Shown in pieces: positions 18,301 to 26,910 of a stretch of DNA of 64,000 nt. Numbering within the stretch: position 1 is the first letter of the stretch; each line of letters starts with the position of its first letter. The stretch comes from an uncultured Chitinophaga sp. (lineage in GTDB: Bacteria > Bacteroidota > Bacteroidia > Chitinophagales > Chitinophagaceae), in contig NZ_CAMLHC010000002.1 of the NCBI RefSeq assembly GCF_946479755.1, positions 124,001 through 188,000 of the forward strand, given 5' to 3'. The notes beneath the pieces are model-generated. The model did no database searches, was not told where the DNA came from, and saw only the letters and a list, made by a program, of their open reading frames with translations. Position numbers and translations under genes: made by a program.

Positions 18301-18523
18301 GCGGGTCATGGCGGAAGATACGGAAGGTGTACCCGTCAAACCGGTTGAGGCCGTCCTTGGTGCCAAACCACATGAAGCCCTGCCTGTCCTGCCAGGAACA
18401 GATCACCGCATTATTCGACAGCCCGTTCTCTACCTGGTAATGAACAAAGTTGACAGACTGGCTGCGTGCCGGGAAGCCGGCAAGCAGCAAAAAGAAAATG
18501 ACAATACAACGCAACAGCAACAA
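15359..18523 (-). CDS. Two-component sensor histidine kinase, HTCS type (beta-propeller sensor)
   Basis: 1054 aa. Signal peptide about 1-21, then a long periplasmic region of two-component-regulator propeller repeats (recurring WIGTEDGGLNSMD, WFATEGGLCRLDK-like units), a Y_Y_Y domain at about 690-755, and one membrane helix near 775-795. The cytoplasmic kinase has the phosphorylated His in FFTHIAHEIRTPLTLIKGP (about residue 827) and the ATP-binding N and G boxes (NLTSNAIKYA, GTGLGLSIARSLAQ). It lacks the receiver and AraC domains, which are encoded separately downstream. The frame opens at TTG (18523) directly after a stop, with no ATG before the signal peptide. It is divergent from the GH43 gene and likely senses an oligosaccharide from this locus. 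Confidence 0.9.
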   Translation of the reverse strand: MLLLRCIVIFFLLLAGFPARSQSVNFVHYQVENGLSNNAVICSWQDRQGFMWFGTKDGLNRFDGYTFRIFRHDPQRPGSIGGNYISVIWEDNDGLLYVGTDKGLYAYHPATEQFTSIKAQPGIILAIDKDLDGNIWFSDDLKLYRYNPRTGGLTAPAHYPQASSLCRAADGNIWLTSPEGQIAQYNRQTDRFTAYPLFDHSPTPTSTWITKMTAAGPDTILVGTTTQGLKLFNTRLHTYQDLLTRTAEGTGTYVRDFLRRGPDEYWIATESGIYIYHPADNSYINLRKKYNDPYSISDNAVYTLYRDREGGIWAGTYFGGVNYFTESYTAFEKFFPRTGENALGGNAVREICPDRYGRLWIGTEDGGLNSMDIRSGNITRIRPLPGGGGLSHTNLHGLLVTGDTLWIGTFEHGLDLMDVRNGKFIRHYAAGNGPYDLRSNFIYSITQTRQGELLFCTSRGLYRYIPEHDGFSQIKEVPDYFFYTCVYQDSDGTYWAGTTRDGLYHFNPRTGSKGVYLYNNADSTSLPNNRVDHILEDSRHQLWFATEGGLCRLDKATGRFVRYTTRNGLLSNMTYNLLEDDRHDLWITTSKGLAHLHPATGNIKVYTKANGLLNDQFNYNSAYKDSCGTMYFGSVKGMIRFNPASLPADNYVPPVYLTGFQVYNKPLLPGNPALPKAINYTDTITLAYDQSSFSIDFAALRFSAPETTPYAYKMEGLDKDWTYLETNRKAVFTKLAPGTYHFLVKAANNSGQWTTAPRQLTIRILPPFWASYPAYALYLVTLCSLTWFIIRHYRQRARQQQQRRMELLEHEKEKELYQAKIEFFTHIAHEIRTPLTLIKGPMEKVIQRSGEVPQVQKNLQIMERNTNRLLDLTNQLLDFRRTEINGYKLNFVKAPIPALLQEIHLQFIPAAEQKELQFRIALPVSDFFAYIDIEAFNKIISNLTSNAIKYAAGEVLTELLPVSPDAEHFTIRIHNDGPLIPAEMQEKIFEPFFRGKGAGNQPGTGLGLSIARSLAQLHQGTLELQYLHHRNVFVLTLPIHQEIEFNLSKWKSIS

Positions 18524-18706
18524 TCAAAAGGTTTTTATAAAGATAATAATATCCATTCCGATTGAGGTATCAAGGTCTGCCGTCAAAAATGAGACAAATT
18601 GTAAAAAGATTGAGACGAAAAGGTGTACTAACAACCGGGGTATTCTTTTTCTTTGGAAAATAGTTTAAGCGTTTTTTGTACGCTTATATCAATCAAAATC
18701 TATGTT

Positions 18707-19729
18707 ATGAAAGGCGGCTACCTGTGCACCTTATATCTTTTACTGACCATGACCGGCTTTAGTCAGCCGGCAAGACCGGACACAGCCGCAACCTTCACCA
18801 ATCCGTTGCTGCAGAGCGGTCCTGATCCCTGGGTCATACAGGACAAGGGCGTATACTACTACATGGCCACCACGGGCCGTAATATCACCATCCGTAAAAC
18901 CAGGGCCATGTCGGCCTTAGCTGCCGCACCGGCCACGGTCGTGTGGACACCGCCGGCCCAGGGGCCCGACGCCCGTGATATCTGGGCGCCGGAGCTGCAC
19001 CGCCTCGATGGCAAATGGTACCTTTACTACACCGCCGGCTCGTCAGACAGCGTACATCCGCAACACACCTTCGTGCTGGAAAATACGGCGGCAGATCCTA
19101 CCACCGGTACCTGGGTCAGCAAAGGGCAGGTCCGGGACACGGCAGCCGATGATTTCGCGATCGACGGGACCGTCTTTTCGTACAAGGGACAACGTTACTT
19201 TATCTGGAGCGGTCATAATGGAAAAGACAACATACAAAGGCTATATATCGCCCGGATGAAAAACCCCTGGACGCTGGTGTCCGGCCGCGTGGAAATTGCC
19301 GCGCCTCAGTATCCGTGGGAGAAAAACGGGATCAACGAAGGCCCGGAAATACTGGTCAATAAACAAAAAGACGTGTTCCTCGTCTTCTCCGTCAGCGGCT
19401 GCTGGACAGATGACTATGCCCTCGGCCTGCTACGCCTCAAAAAAAATGCAGACCCGATGGTGGCAGCCAACTGGACCAAAATGCCGGAACCCATTCTCAA
19501 AGGCAAACCGGAAAACGGCGCTTTCTCTCCCGGCCATAATGGTTTCTTTACGTCGGCCAACGGGAAAGAAGACTGGATCATCTACCACGCCAACTCCCGC
19601 GCAGGACAAGGCTGCGGCGGTCAGCGTAATCCCCGCATGCAGCCCCTTACCTGGGACCGCAACGGCCTGCCCGTGATCGGTGAACCGGTGAAAATCGGCG
19701 TACCGCAACGTAAACCCGGCGGGGAGTAA
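18707..19729 (+). CDS. Secreted glycoside hydrolase family 43 protein
   Basis: 340 aa from the ATG at 18707, chosen because it begins the signal peptide (MKGGYLCTLYLLLTMTGFSQ). Five-bladed beta-propeller GH43 fold: the general-base Asp in QSGPDPWVIQ (about residue 39), the pKa-modulating Asp in DDFAIDGTVF (about 150) and the acid Glu in INEGPEILV (about 212). GH43 enzymes of this type are mostly alpha-L-arabinofuranosidases or beta-xylosidases. Next to a GH127 gene, arabinofuranosidase is favoured. First gene of the locus, 31 bp before GH2. A short inverted repeat (TAAGCG...CGCTTA, 18666-18686) lies in its leader. Confidence 0.88.
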   Translation: MKGGYLCTLYLLLTMTGFSQPARPDTAATFTNPLLQSGPDPWVIQDKGVYYYMATTGRNITIRKTRAMSALAAAPATVVWTPPAQGPDARDIWAPELHRLDGKWYLYYTAGSSDSVHPQHTFVLENTAADPTTGTWVSKGQVRDTAADDFAIDGTVFSYKGQRYFIWSGHNGKDNIQRLYIARMKNPWTLVSGRVEIAAPQYPWEKNGINEGPEILVNKQKDVFLVFSVSGCWTDDYALGLLRLKKNADPMVAANWTKMPEPILKGKPENGAFSPGHNGFFTSANGKEDWIIYHANSRAGQGCGGQRNPRMQPLTWDRNGLPVIGEPVKIGVPQRKPGGE

Positions 19730-19760
19730 TCTTCATTCGATATTTTGATAATTGATAACT

Positions 19761-21608
19761 ATGATTAGAAACAACCTTTTACTACTGGCGCTATCCCTCG
19801 GGTTAATGTCCACGGCGCAGGCACAACAGCAGAACTGGAAAATTGCAGGCAACAAGATCACTTCTCCGTGGAGCGAAAAAGTAAATCCTGCGGCGGTGTT
19901 ACCTGAATACCCCCGTCCGCAGCTGGTGCGCGGCAACTGGAAAAACCTTAACGGATTGTGGCAGTATGCTGTACGCGAAAAGAATGCCGCCACACCTACT
20001 TCCTGGGATGGTAAGATATTAGTGCCCTTCGCCATTGAATCAGGCCTGTCCGGCGTTGGCCGTACCGTAGGGAAAGACAGCCTGCTGTGGTATCGTACCA
20101 GCATCACGCTGCCGGCGACTATGAAAGGTAAAAAAGTGCTGCTGCACTTTGGTGCGGTAGACTGGCGTACTACCGTATACGTGAATGGCAAAGAAGCAGG
20201 TTCCCATGAAGGCGGCTTCGATCCTTTCTCCTTCGATATCACTCCTTTCCTGAAGAAAGGCGCGCAGGAAATCACCATCAGCGTGTGGGACCCTACCGAC
20301 GAAGGCCCGCAGCCAAGAGGCAAGCAGGTAAAGAAACCTAACGGTATCTGGTATACGCCGGTAACAGGCATCTGGCAGACGGTATGGGTGGAAGGTGTGG
20401 CAGATACTTATATCGCCGGCACTACACAGACGCCTGATATCGATCGCGGCGAACTGACCGTGAACGCCGATATCCCGGGCCGCCAGCCAGGCGACGTGGT
20501 GAAAGTAACTGCGTACGACGGCAATACAGAAGTAGCCGCCGGTAACCTGGAGGCGCAGCCCCTGCAACTGAAGATAACATCTCCCAAACTGTGGTCTCCG
20601 GAATCTCCGTTCCTGTACGATCTCCGTTTTACCATCACCCGTAAAGGCAAAGTGATCGACGACGTAAAGAGTTACTTCGCCATGCGTAAATCCTCTATCG
20701 GAAAAGATAACAATGGTGTTCAGCGTATGCTGCTCAACAACCGCTTCGTGTTCCAGTTCGGTCCGCTGGACCAGGGCTGGTGGCCTGACGGGCTGTACAC
20801 CGCGCCCACCGATGAAGCGCTGTCATATGATATCGCGCAGACCAAAGCCATGGGCTTTAACATGATCCGCAAACACATCAAAGTGGAACCGGCCAGGTGG
20901 TATTACTACTGCGATAAGCTGGGAATGCTGGTATGGCAGGATATGCCCAGCGGTGATCTGGGCAACGGCTGGGAAATGCGCCCGGGCATCATCGACAGAG
21001 CGACTGACAAAAACCGCTCCGCTGAATCCGAAGCTTACTACCGCAAAGAATGGAACGCTATCATCAACACACTGTACAATTTCCCTTCCATCATCGTTTG
21101 GACGCCGTTCAACGAAGCATGGGGACAGTTTAAGACCATGGACATTGCCGCATGGACAATGAAAAAAGACCCGTCCCGCCTCGTGAATACGGCCAGCGGC
21201 GGCAACTTCTACCCGATAGGTCCCATCATCGATCTGCACAACTATCCGGAGCCGGCGATGCCCGATCCTGCGATATACGGCGACAAACGCGCCATCGTGC
21301 TGGGAGAATACGGCGGCCTGGGATTGCCGGTAGATGGCCACGTATGGCAGCAGAAAGACAACTGGGGATACCAGAGCTTTAAAAATGCAGATGAACTGTT
21401 TAAACGTTATTCCGCTTTCACTGACCGCCTGGAAGAACTGATTAAACTGGGCTTGTCTGCCGCGGTATACACCCAGACTACCGATGTGGAAGTAGAAATC
21501 AACGGTCTGATGACCTACGACCGGAGGGTACAGAAAGTGCCGGCGGAAAAACTGAAAGCCGCCAGCCAGAAATTGTATAACCCCGCCCTGGTAACAGTCA
21601 AACCATAA
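19761..21608 (+). CDS. Secreted glycoside hydrolase family 2 protein
   Basis: 615 aa from the ATG at 19761, which begins a clear signal peptide ending AQAQ. Sugar-binding jelly roll at about 60-230, immunoglobulin-like domain at 240-330, then a TIM barrel. The catalytic acid/base lies in PFNEAWGQF (about residue 451) and the candidate nucleophile in LGEYGGLGLP (about 515). It lacks the large C-terminal domains of LacZ, so it belongs with the shorter GH2 enzymes (beta-galactosidase, beta-glucuronidase or arabinosidase activities are known there). The GH43/GH127 context suggests an arabinose- or galactose-containing side chain. Exact specificity is not predictable. Confidence 0.9.
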   Translation: MIRNNLLLLALSLGLMSTAQAQQQNWKIAGNKITSPWSEKVNPAAVLPEYPRPQLVRGNWKNLNGLWQYAVREKNAATPTSWDGKILVPFAIESGLSGVGRTVGKDSLLWYRTSITLPATMKGKKVLLHFGAVDWRTTVYVNGKEAGSHEGGFDPFSFDITPFLKKGAQEITISVWDPTDEGPQPRGKQVKKPNGIWYTPVTGIWQTVWVEGVADTYIAGTTQTPDIDRGELTVNADIPGRQPGDVVKVTAYDGNTEVAAGNLEAQPLQLKITSPKLWSPESPFLYDLRFTITRKGKVIDDVKSYFAMRKSSIGKDNNGVQRMLLNNRFVFQFGPLDQGWWPDGLYTAPTDEALSYDIAQTKAMGFNMIRKHIKVEPARWYYYCDKLGMLVWQDMPSGDLGNGWEMRPGIIDRATDKNRSAESEAYYRKEWNAIINTLYNFPSIIVWTPFNEAWGQFKTMDIAAWTMKKDPSRLVNTASGGNFYPIGPIIDLHNYPEPAMPDPAIYGDKRAIVLGEYGGLGLPVDGHVWQQKDNWGYQSFKNADELFKRYSAFTDRLEELIKLGLSAAVYTQTTDVEVEINGLMTYDRRVQKVPAEKLKAASQKLYNPALVTVKP

Positions 21609-21611
21609 AAT

Positions 21612-23645
21612 ATGCGCTATTCCACGTTGTTCGCACTCACATCCATTATAGTTGGCTTTACACCGGCGAATGCTCCTCATTCGCCGGTTTCTCCTGTTTT
21701 TAAAACACCGGTATACCAGGAGCTGCCGCTGGGCGCGGTAAAACCCCGTGGCTGGCTGCTGCATCAGTTGCAGATCATGCGCGACGGCAGCAGCGGCCAT
21801 CTTGATGAAGTCCACAACAAAATAAAAAACGATAACGGCTGGCTCGGCGGAAAAGGAGAAGCATGGGAAGAGACGCCCTACTGGCTGGATGGTGCGGTAC
21901 CATTGGCATACCTGCTGGATGATGCCGCGCTGAAACAAAAAGTGCTACGCTATATTAACTGGACGCTGGATCACCAGCGTCCATCCGGTTATTTCGGCCC
22001 TATCACCAAAGCGGAGCGTGAAAAAAATATAGCCGTCACCGTTAATAATCCTGAAGCGGGGGAAGACTGGTGGCCCAAAATGGTGATGCTGAAAGTATTG
22101 CAGCAATACTATACCGCTACCGGCGACAGCCGCGTGATTCCCTTCCTGAAAAAATATTTTCAGTACCAGCTGCAGGTACTGAAGAAATGCCCCATTGGGC
22201 AGTGGACCGAATGGGCCACCTCCCGCGGCGCCGACAACGCGCTGGTGGTACAGTGGCTGTACCAGCAAACCAAAGACCCCTCCCTGCTGGAACTGGCGGC
22301 GTTGATACACCGTCAGAGCTATCCGTGGACCAACTGGTTCGGTAACCGTAACTGGGTAATAGACGCCGCCACGCAACAGGACGATCACCAGTGGATGCAC
22401 CGCCACGGCGTAAATGTGGCCATGGGATTAAAAGATCCGGCGGTGAACTATCAGCGCACCGGCGACCGGCAATACCTCGATTCACTGCACACCGGCTTCC
22501 ACGACCTGATGACGCTGCATGGTCTGCCCATGGGTATTTTCTCTGCCGATGAAGATCTGCACGGTAACGCCCCTACGCAGGGAACGGAGTTGTGCGCCAT
22601 CGTGGAATCGATGTTTTCCCTCGAAGAGATCATCGGCATCACCGGCGATATCCGCTATATGGACGCACTGGAGCGCATGACCTTCAACGCGCTTCCTACA
22701 CAGACGACGGATGATTATAACAACAAACAATACTTCCAGATAGCCAACCAGGTGCAGGTGAAAAAAGGCGTGTTCAACTTCTCCCTGCCTTTTGAAAGGG
22801 GGATGAACAACGTGTTTGGCCTGCGTAGCGGATACACCTGTTGCACTGCCAATATGCACCAGGGCTGGACAAAATTCGCTTCGCACCTGTGGTACGCCGC
22901 TGGTAACCAAGGCCTCGCCGCGCTGAGCTACAGCCCCAATGAAGTGACGGCAAAAGTCGGTCGACAGCAGCAGCCGGTCACCATCCTCGAGGAGACGGCC
23001 TATCCTTTCGATGACCAGGTGACCTTCACCTTCCGGACTTCCGCTACCGTGGAATTTCCTTTGCAGCTGCGTATCCCGGCCTGGTGCCGCGAAGCGGTGA
23101 TCACACTCAACGGACAACCGCTACGCCGCGAAAAGGGCGGGCAGATCGTTACGCTGCAACGCGCCTGGAAAAACAAAGACCAGCTGGTGTTACAACTACC
23201 TATGGAGGTAACCGTATCCGCCTGGGGCCGCAACTCCCGCGCCGTGGAAAGAGGACCGCTCGTATATGCGCTGAAGTTAGGAGAGCGCTGGGAAAAAGCG
23301 GTGGATGAGCACGAAGGCGAGTATTTCAGCATATTCCCGGAAGGAGCATGGAACTTCGGACTGTTGGAGAAAGCAGTGAAAGCGCCTGCACAGCACTTTA
23401 CCGTCCACAAAGGCAAACCTGTTTCCGCAGATTTCGTCTGGAACCTCGAACATGCGCCGGTAAGCCTTACCACTTCCGCTAAAAAGATACCGGCGTGGCA
23501 ACTGGCAGATGATGTGGCGCCGCAGCCTGTCACCACCAGGGAGGGCACGTACAAGGGGCCAACCGCCGCCGAAGAAGAAACGATCACCCTTGTGCCTTAC
23601 GGCTGCACCAAAGTAAGAGTCGTAGCATTTCCCGTAGTCAGATAG
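21612..23645 (+). CDS. GH127-family (DUF1680) beta-L-arabinofuranosidase-like protein
   Basis: 677 aa with a signal-like N-terminus (MRYSTLFALTSIIVGFTPANA). The (alpha/alpha)6 barrel of DUF1680 is followed by beta domains. The metal/catalytic cysteine pair characteristic of GH127 appears in SGYTCCTANMHQGW (about residue 409), and a Glu and Cys upstream in GTELCAIVESMFSLEE (about 325). Characterised members (HypBA1) cleave beta-L-arabinofuranosyl bonds using a Zn-bound Cys nucleophile. It follows GH2 by 3 bp, so the two are co-translated. This gene is the main reason for proposing an arabinose-rich substrate. Confidence 0.88.
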   Translation: MRYSTLFALTSIIVGFTPANAPHSPVSPVFKTPVYQELPLGAVKPRGWLLHQLQIMRDGSSGHLDEVHNKIKNDNGWLGGKGEAWEETPYWLDGAVPLAYLLDDAALKQKVLRYINWTLDHQRPSGYFGPITKAEREKNIAVTVNNPEAGEDWWPKMVMLKVLQQYYTATGDSRVIPFLKKYFQYQLQVLKKCPIGQWTEWATSRGADNALVVQWLYQQTKDPSLLELAALIHRQSYPWTNWFGNRNWVIDAATQQDDHQWMHRHGVNVAMGLKDPAVNYQRTGDRQYLDSLHTGFHDLMTLHGLPMGIFSADEDLHGNAPTQGTELCAIVESMFSLEEIIGITGDIRYMDALERMTFNALPTQTTDDYNNKQYFQIANQVQVKKGVFNFSLPFERGMNNVFGLRSGYTCCTANMHQGWTKFASHLWYAAGNQGLAALSYSPNEVTAKVGRQQQPVTILEETAYPFDDQVTFTFRTSATVEFPLQLRIPAWCREAVITLNGQPLRREKGGQIVTLQRAWKNKDQLVLQLPMEVTVSAWGRNSRAVERGPLVYALKLGERWEKAVDEHEGEYFSIFPEGAWNFGLLEKAVKAPAQHFTVHKGKPVSADFVWNLEHAPVSLTTSAKKIPAWQLADDVAPQPVTTREGTYKGPTAAEEETITLVPYGCTKVRVVAFPVVR

Positions 23646-23701
23646 GATATAGACACCAGCACTTTTTACATGTGATGACAAAACTAAAACGAAAGTAACA
23701 G

Positions 23702-23727
23702 CCACCCGTCGGGCAGGCCCGGGGTGG
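23702..23727 (+). promoter_or_regulatory. GC-rich intercistronic hairpin upstream of susC
   Basis: CCACCC pairs with GGGTGG and an inner CGGGC pairs with GCCCG around a two-base loop. It lies in the 114-bp gap between GH127 and SusC. No T run follows, so it is more likely an mRNA-processing or stability element, or a partial attenuator, than a terminator. It could set different levels for the enzymes and the SusCD transporter. Confidence 0.5.
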
Positions 23728-23759
23728 GAAACCAAAATCACCCAAAACATAGTCTCGTT

Positions 23760-26700
23760 ATGAAAACACCATTACCATTTCCGGGCTTTGCCCGGAACCT
23801 ACCCCTTATTGTCTTTTGTTTACTATTGTTGACAGGTATACCGGCCTTTGCGGCGGACATCCCTGTTACCGGTAAGGTCACGGACGAAAAAGGCAGTCCG
23901 TTGCCCGGTGTCAGCGTAAGTGTGAAAGGCACCACCAAAGGCGCCTCCACCAACGATCTGGGCACTTTTTCCCTCCAGGTGCCCGATGAACACGCCATAC
24001 TTGTTTTCTCCTATGTGGGCTACCAGCGGAAAGAACTGCCGGTCACGCCCGGCAAACCCATGACGGTGCAACTGGAGCCTGACAACAAAGGGCTGGGAGA
24101 AGTCATCGTGGTAGGCTATGGCACGCAACGGAAAGAGTCCGTAACCGGCGCAGTGTCCGCCATCACCGCCAAGGATATAGAGCGGGTACATGGTTCTACC
24201 GTCAGCGCCACGCTGGCCGGCAAGATCCCCGGTGTCAGCTTCCGTATGCCCGACGGCAGGCCCGGCGCTTCCGCCAATATCCAGATCCGTAATATGGGCA
24301 ATCCGCTGTATGTGATCGATGGGATACAAAAAGATGCAGGTCAGTTCAACAACATCTCACCCAACGATATTGAGAGTATAACCGTGCTCAAAGACGCATC
24401 CGCCGCTATCTACGGCGTACGCGCCGCCAATGGGGTGATCGTAGTGACCACCAAAAGAGGCCGCATGGGTAGTGGTAACCTGATTAACGTAGACGGTTAC
24501 ACGGGATGGCAGAACTGGTCGCGCTTTCCTAAAACAGTAGGCGCTTATGAATGGATGCTGGGCAAGGCCGAAGCGGAAATGAACCGCGAAAACCCGGGCA
24601 CACAGATCACCCCGGAGGAATTGGAGAAATGGAAAGCCGGTACGGAGAAAGGTTACCAAAGCTTCGACTGGTACGATTTTATTATCAAAAACAACGCACC
24701 GCAACGCTCCATCAACGTGAATGCTACCGGCGGTTCTGAGAATATTAACTATTATCTCTCCGTCACCCGGCTGGACCAGAAGTCTGTGCTGGGACGCGAG
24801 TTTCAGTTTAACCGTACCAACATTCAAAGTAATGTGGATGCCCGCATTACCAAACGCCTCAAAGTAGGTGTACAGATCAACGGGCGTATCGAAGAGCGCG
24901 ATAATCCGGGCGTACCGGGCGGGGATGACTACTGGGCGCCCCGTTTTGCACTGTTCCGCAACAGGCCTACAGAGCGGCCTTACGCCAACGACAATCCCGC
25001 TTATCCCAACGACATCGGCCACAATACCGAGAACTGGGCCGTGCAGTCCAAAGCCATCTCCGGCTATTGGACAGAGACCTGGCGCGTGTTGCAGACCAAC
25101 CTGAACGCCGAGTACAATACGCCGCTCAAAGGGCTTACACTCAAAGGCATGTACTCCTACTACTTTGCTGACCGGCTGATGAACGGGCATGAATATACGT
25201 ATGACACGTATACTTTTTATCCGCAGGACAGCAGCTATCGCCGTACCGGTGGTAGTTCCAACCCATGGCGGGAAAGAGGCACCCGTAAAATACTGGAGCA
25301 GGTAACGCAGGGACAGGCCAACTATGCCAACACTTTCGGCAGGCACAGCATCGGCGCTACGGTGGTGGCGGAGCGTATCGTCCGCCGCGAGATAGACGTA
25401 TGGCTGCATGCCGTTCCTAAAAACAATGTGCTGCCCCTGATACAGTTCGCCGATATGGACACCTATAATGATAACGACGATACGCAGGCGAGGATCGGTT
25501 ACATTGGCCGTCTGAACTACAGCTTCGCGGACAAGTATTTTGTGGAAGTCGCCGGCAGAAGCGATGCCTCCTGGAAGTTCGCACCAGACAGGCGCTGGGG
25601 CTTTTTCCCTTCCGTATCTGCCGGATGGCGCATTACGGAAGAAGATTTCTTCCGTCGCCTGCTGGGCCGCAACAGCATCCTCTCCGACCTGAAAATCCGG
25701 GCTTCTTACGGTGAACTGGGTGACGATGATATCGGTATCGGCGCTTACGATTATATGCCGGGGTATAAATACAATGTCTCCAAAGTGATCCTCGATGGCC
25801 AGGTGGTGGTAGGCTCTGCAGACAAAGGCGTGCCTAACAACCGTTTGTCCTGGTTTGTATCCCGCATCACTGATATCGGTATCGACTACTCGCTGTGGAA
25901 CGGCAAGGTGACCGGCGCAGTGGATTACTTCTACCGCAAACGTACCGGCCTGCGTGGCCCTAAGTACGACATCCTGGTGCCCAGCGAAGTGGGTTATTCG
26001 CTGCCGGAAGAAAACGTCAACAGCGACGCACAGATAGGAGGGGAAATATCTGCGGCGTACAACGGGAAGATCGGCCAGGTGCAGTTTATGGTGGGCGGTA
26101 ACTTTTCGTATTCCCGTGGCCGTTTCCTGCAGTCATACAAACCGCTGTGGGGCAACTCCCTGGACCATTACATGACTTCGCAGGAAAACCGCTGGAGCGG
26201 CGTTTACTGGGGCTTTGAAGCAATAGGCCAGTTTAAATCACAGGAAGAAATCAATCATTACCCGGTAAACGTTGATGGAAAAGGGAATAAGACACTGCTG
26301 CCCGGGGATCTGATCTATAAAGACGTGAACGGCGACGGTTTCATCGACGGGCAGGATGTGCGCCCCATCGGCTACCAGACCACCGGCAACCCCACTATAG
26401 GCATGGGTTTTAACATCGCAGTGCGCTGGAAAGGCATCGACTTCTCGGCTGACTTCTCCGGCGGATCACTGTATTCCTACTCTCAGAACTGGGAGATGCG
26501 CTGGCCTTACCAGAACAATGGCAACCTGCTGAGGCAATTCTATGAAGACCGCTGGCACCGCGAAGATCCGTTTGATGTAAACAGCAAATGGATACCCGGA
26601 AAATATCCGGCGCTGCGGTACAATGATGGCGGTCACAGTAACTACAACAAACCTTCCACTTTCTGGCTCACCAACGTGCATTACATCCGCCTGCGGACCA

Positions 26701-26900
26701 TGGAACTGGGCTATACGCTGCCGCAGCCGTGGCTGGACAGGATCAAGCTGAAGAAAGTACGGCTGTACTTTAATACCTACAATCTGTTCTCCATCGATAA
26801 TGTAAGACAGCTGGGCGTTGAGCCGGAGATCATTGATGAGAACGGGCTACAGTATCCGCAGAACAAATTTATCAACGTTGGTTTCAATCTCACTTTCTAA
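23760..26900 (+). CDS. SusC-family TonB-dependent oligosaccharide transporter
   Basis: 1046 aa from the ATG at 23760, beginning a signal peptide that ends PAFA. Order: carboxypeptidase-regulatory-like domain (about 35-115; VTGKVTDEKGSPLPGVSVSV), TonB box/plug (GEVIVVGYGTQRKESVTGAV, then SANIQIRNMGNPLYVIDG and the ITVLKDASAAIYGVRAANGVI signature), then a long outer-membrane beta-barrel ending in an aromatic residue (VGFNLTF). With the following SusD it imports oligosaccharides across the outer membrane. The usual gene order is inverted here: three enzymes precede it. Confidence 0.96.
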   Translation: MKTPLPFPGFARNLPLIVFCLLLLTGIPAFAADIPVTGKVTDEKGSPLPGVSVSVKGTTKGASTNDLGTFSLQVPDEHAILVFSYVGYQRKELPVTPGKPMTVQLEPDNKGLGEVIVVGYGTQRKESVTGAVSAITAKDIERVHGSTVSATLAGKIPGVSFRMPDGRPGASANIQIRNMGNPLYVIDGIQKDAGQFNNISPNDIESITVLKDASAAIYGVRAANGVIVVTTKRGRMGSGNLINVDGYTGWQNWSRFPKTVGAYEWMLGKAEAEMNRENPGTQITPEELEKWKAGTEKGYQSFDWYDFIIKNNAPQRSINVNATGGSENINYYLSVTRLDQKSVLGREFQFNRTNIQSNVDARITKRLKVGVQINGRIEERDNPGVPGGDDYWAPRFALFRNRPTERPYANDNPAYPNDIGHNTENWAVQSKAISGYWTETWRVLQTNLNAEYNTPLKGLTLKGMYSYYFADRLMNGHEYTYDTYTFYPQDSSYRRTGGSSNPWRERGTRKILEQVTQGQANYANTFGRHSIGATVVAERIVRREIDVWLHAVPKNNVLPLIQFADMDTYNDNDDTQARIGYIGRLNYSFADKYFVEVAGRSDASWKFAPDRRWGFFPSVSAGWRITEEDFFRRLLGRNSILSDLKIRASYGELGDDDIGIGAYDYMPGYKYNVSKVILDGQVVVGSADKGVPNNRLSWFVSRITDIGIDYSLWNGKVTGAVDYFYRKRTGLRGPKYDILVPSEVGYSLPEENVNSDAQIGGEISAAYNGKIGQVQFMVGGNFSYSRGRFLQSYKPLWGNSLDHYMTSQENRWSGVYWGFEAIGQFKSQEEINHYPVNVDGKGNKTLLPGDLIYKDVNGDGFIDGQDVRPIGYQTTGNPTIGMGFNIAVRWKGIDFSADFSGGSLYSYSQNWEMRWPYQNNGNLLRQFYEDRWHREDPFDVNSKWIPGKYPALRYNDGGHSNYNKPSTFWLTNVHYIRLRTMELGYTLPQPWLDRIKLKKVRLYFNTYNLFSIDNVRQLGVEPEIIDENGLQYPQNKFINVGFNLTF

Positions 26901-26910
26901 AAACTACTTT

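Noticed and set aside
18666..18686. TAAGCG-N9-CGCTTA as an HTCS operator
   Set aside because: AraC-type outputs usually bind direct repeats. The short arms could equally be a leader hairpin, so it is only mentioned with the GH43 gene.
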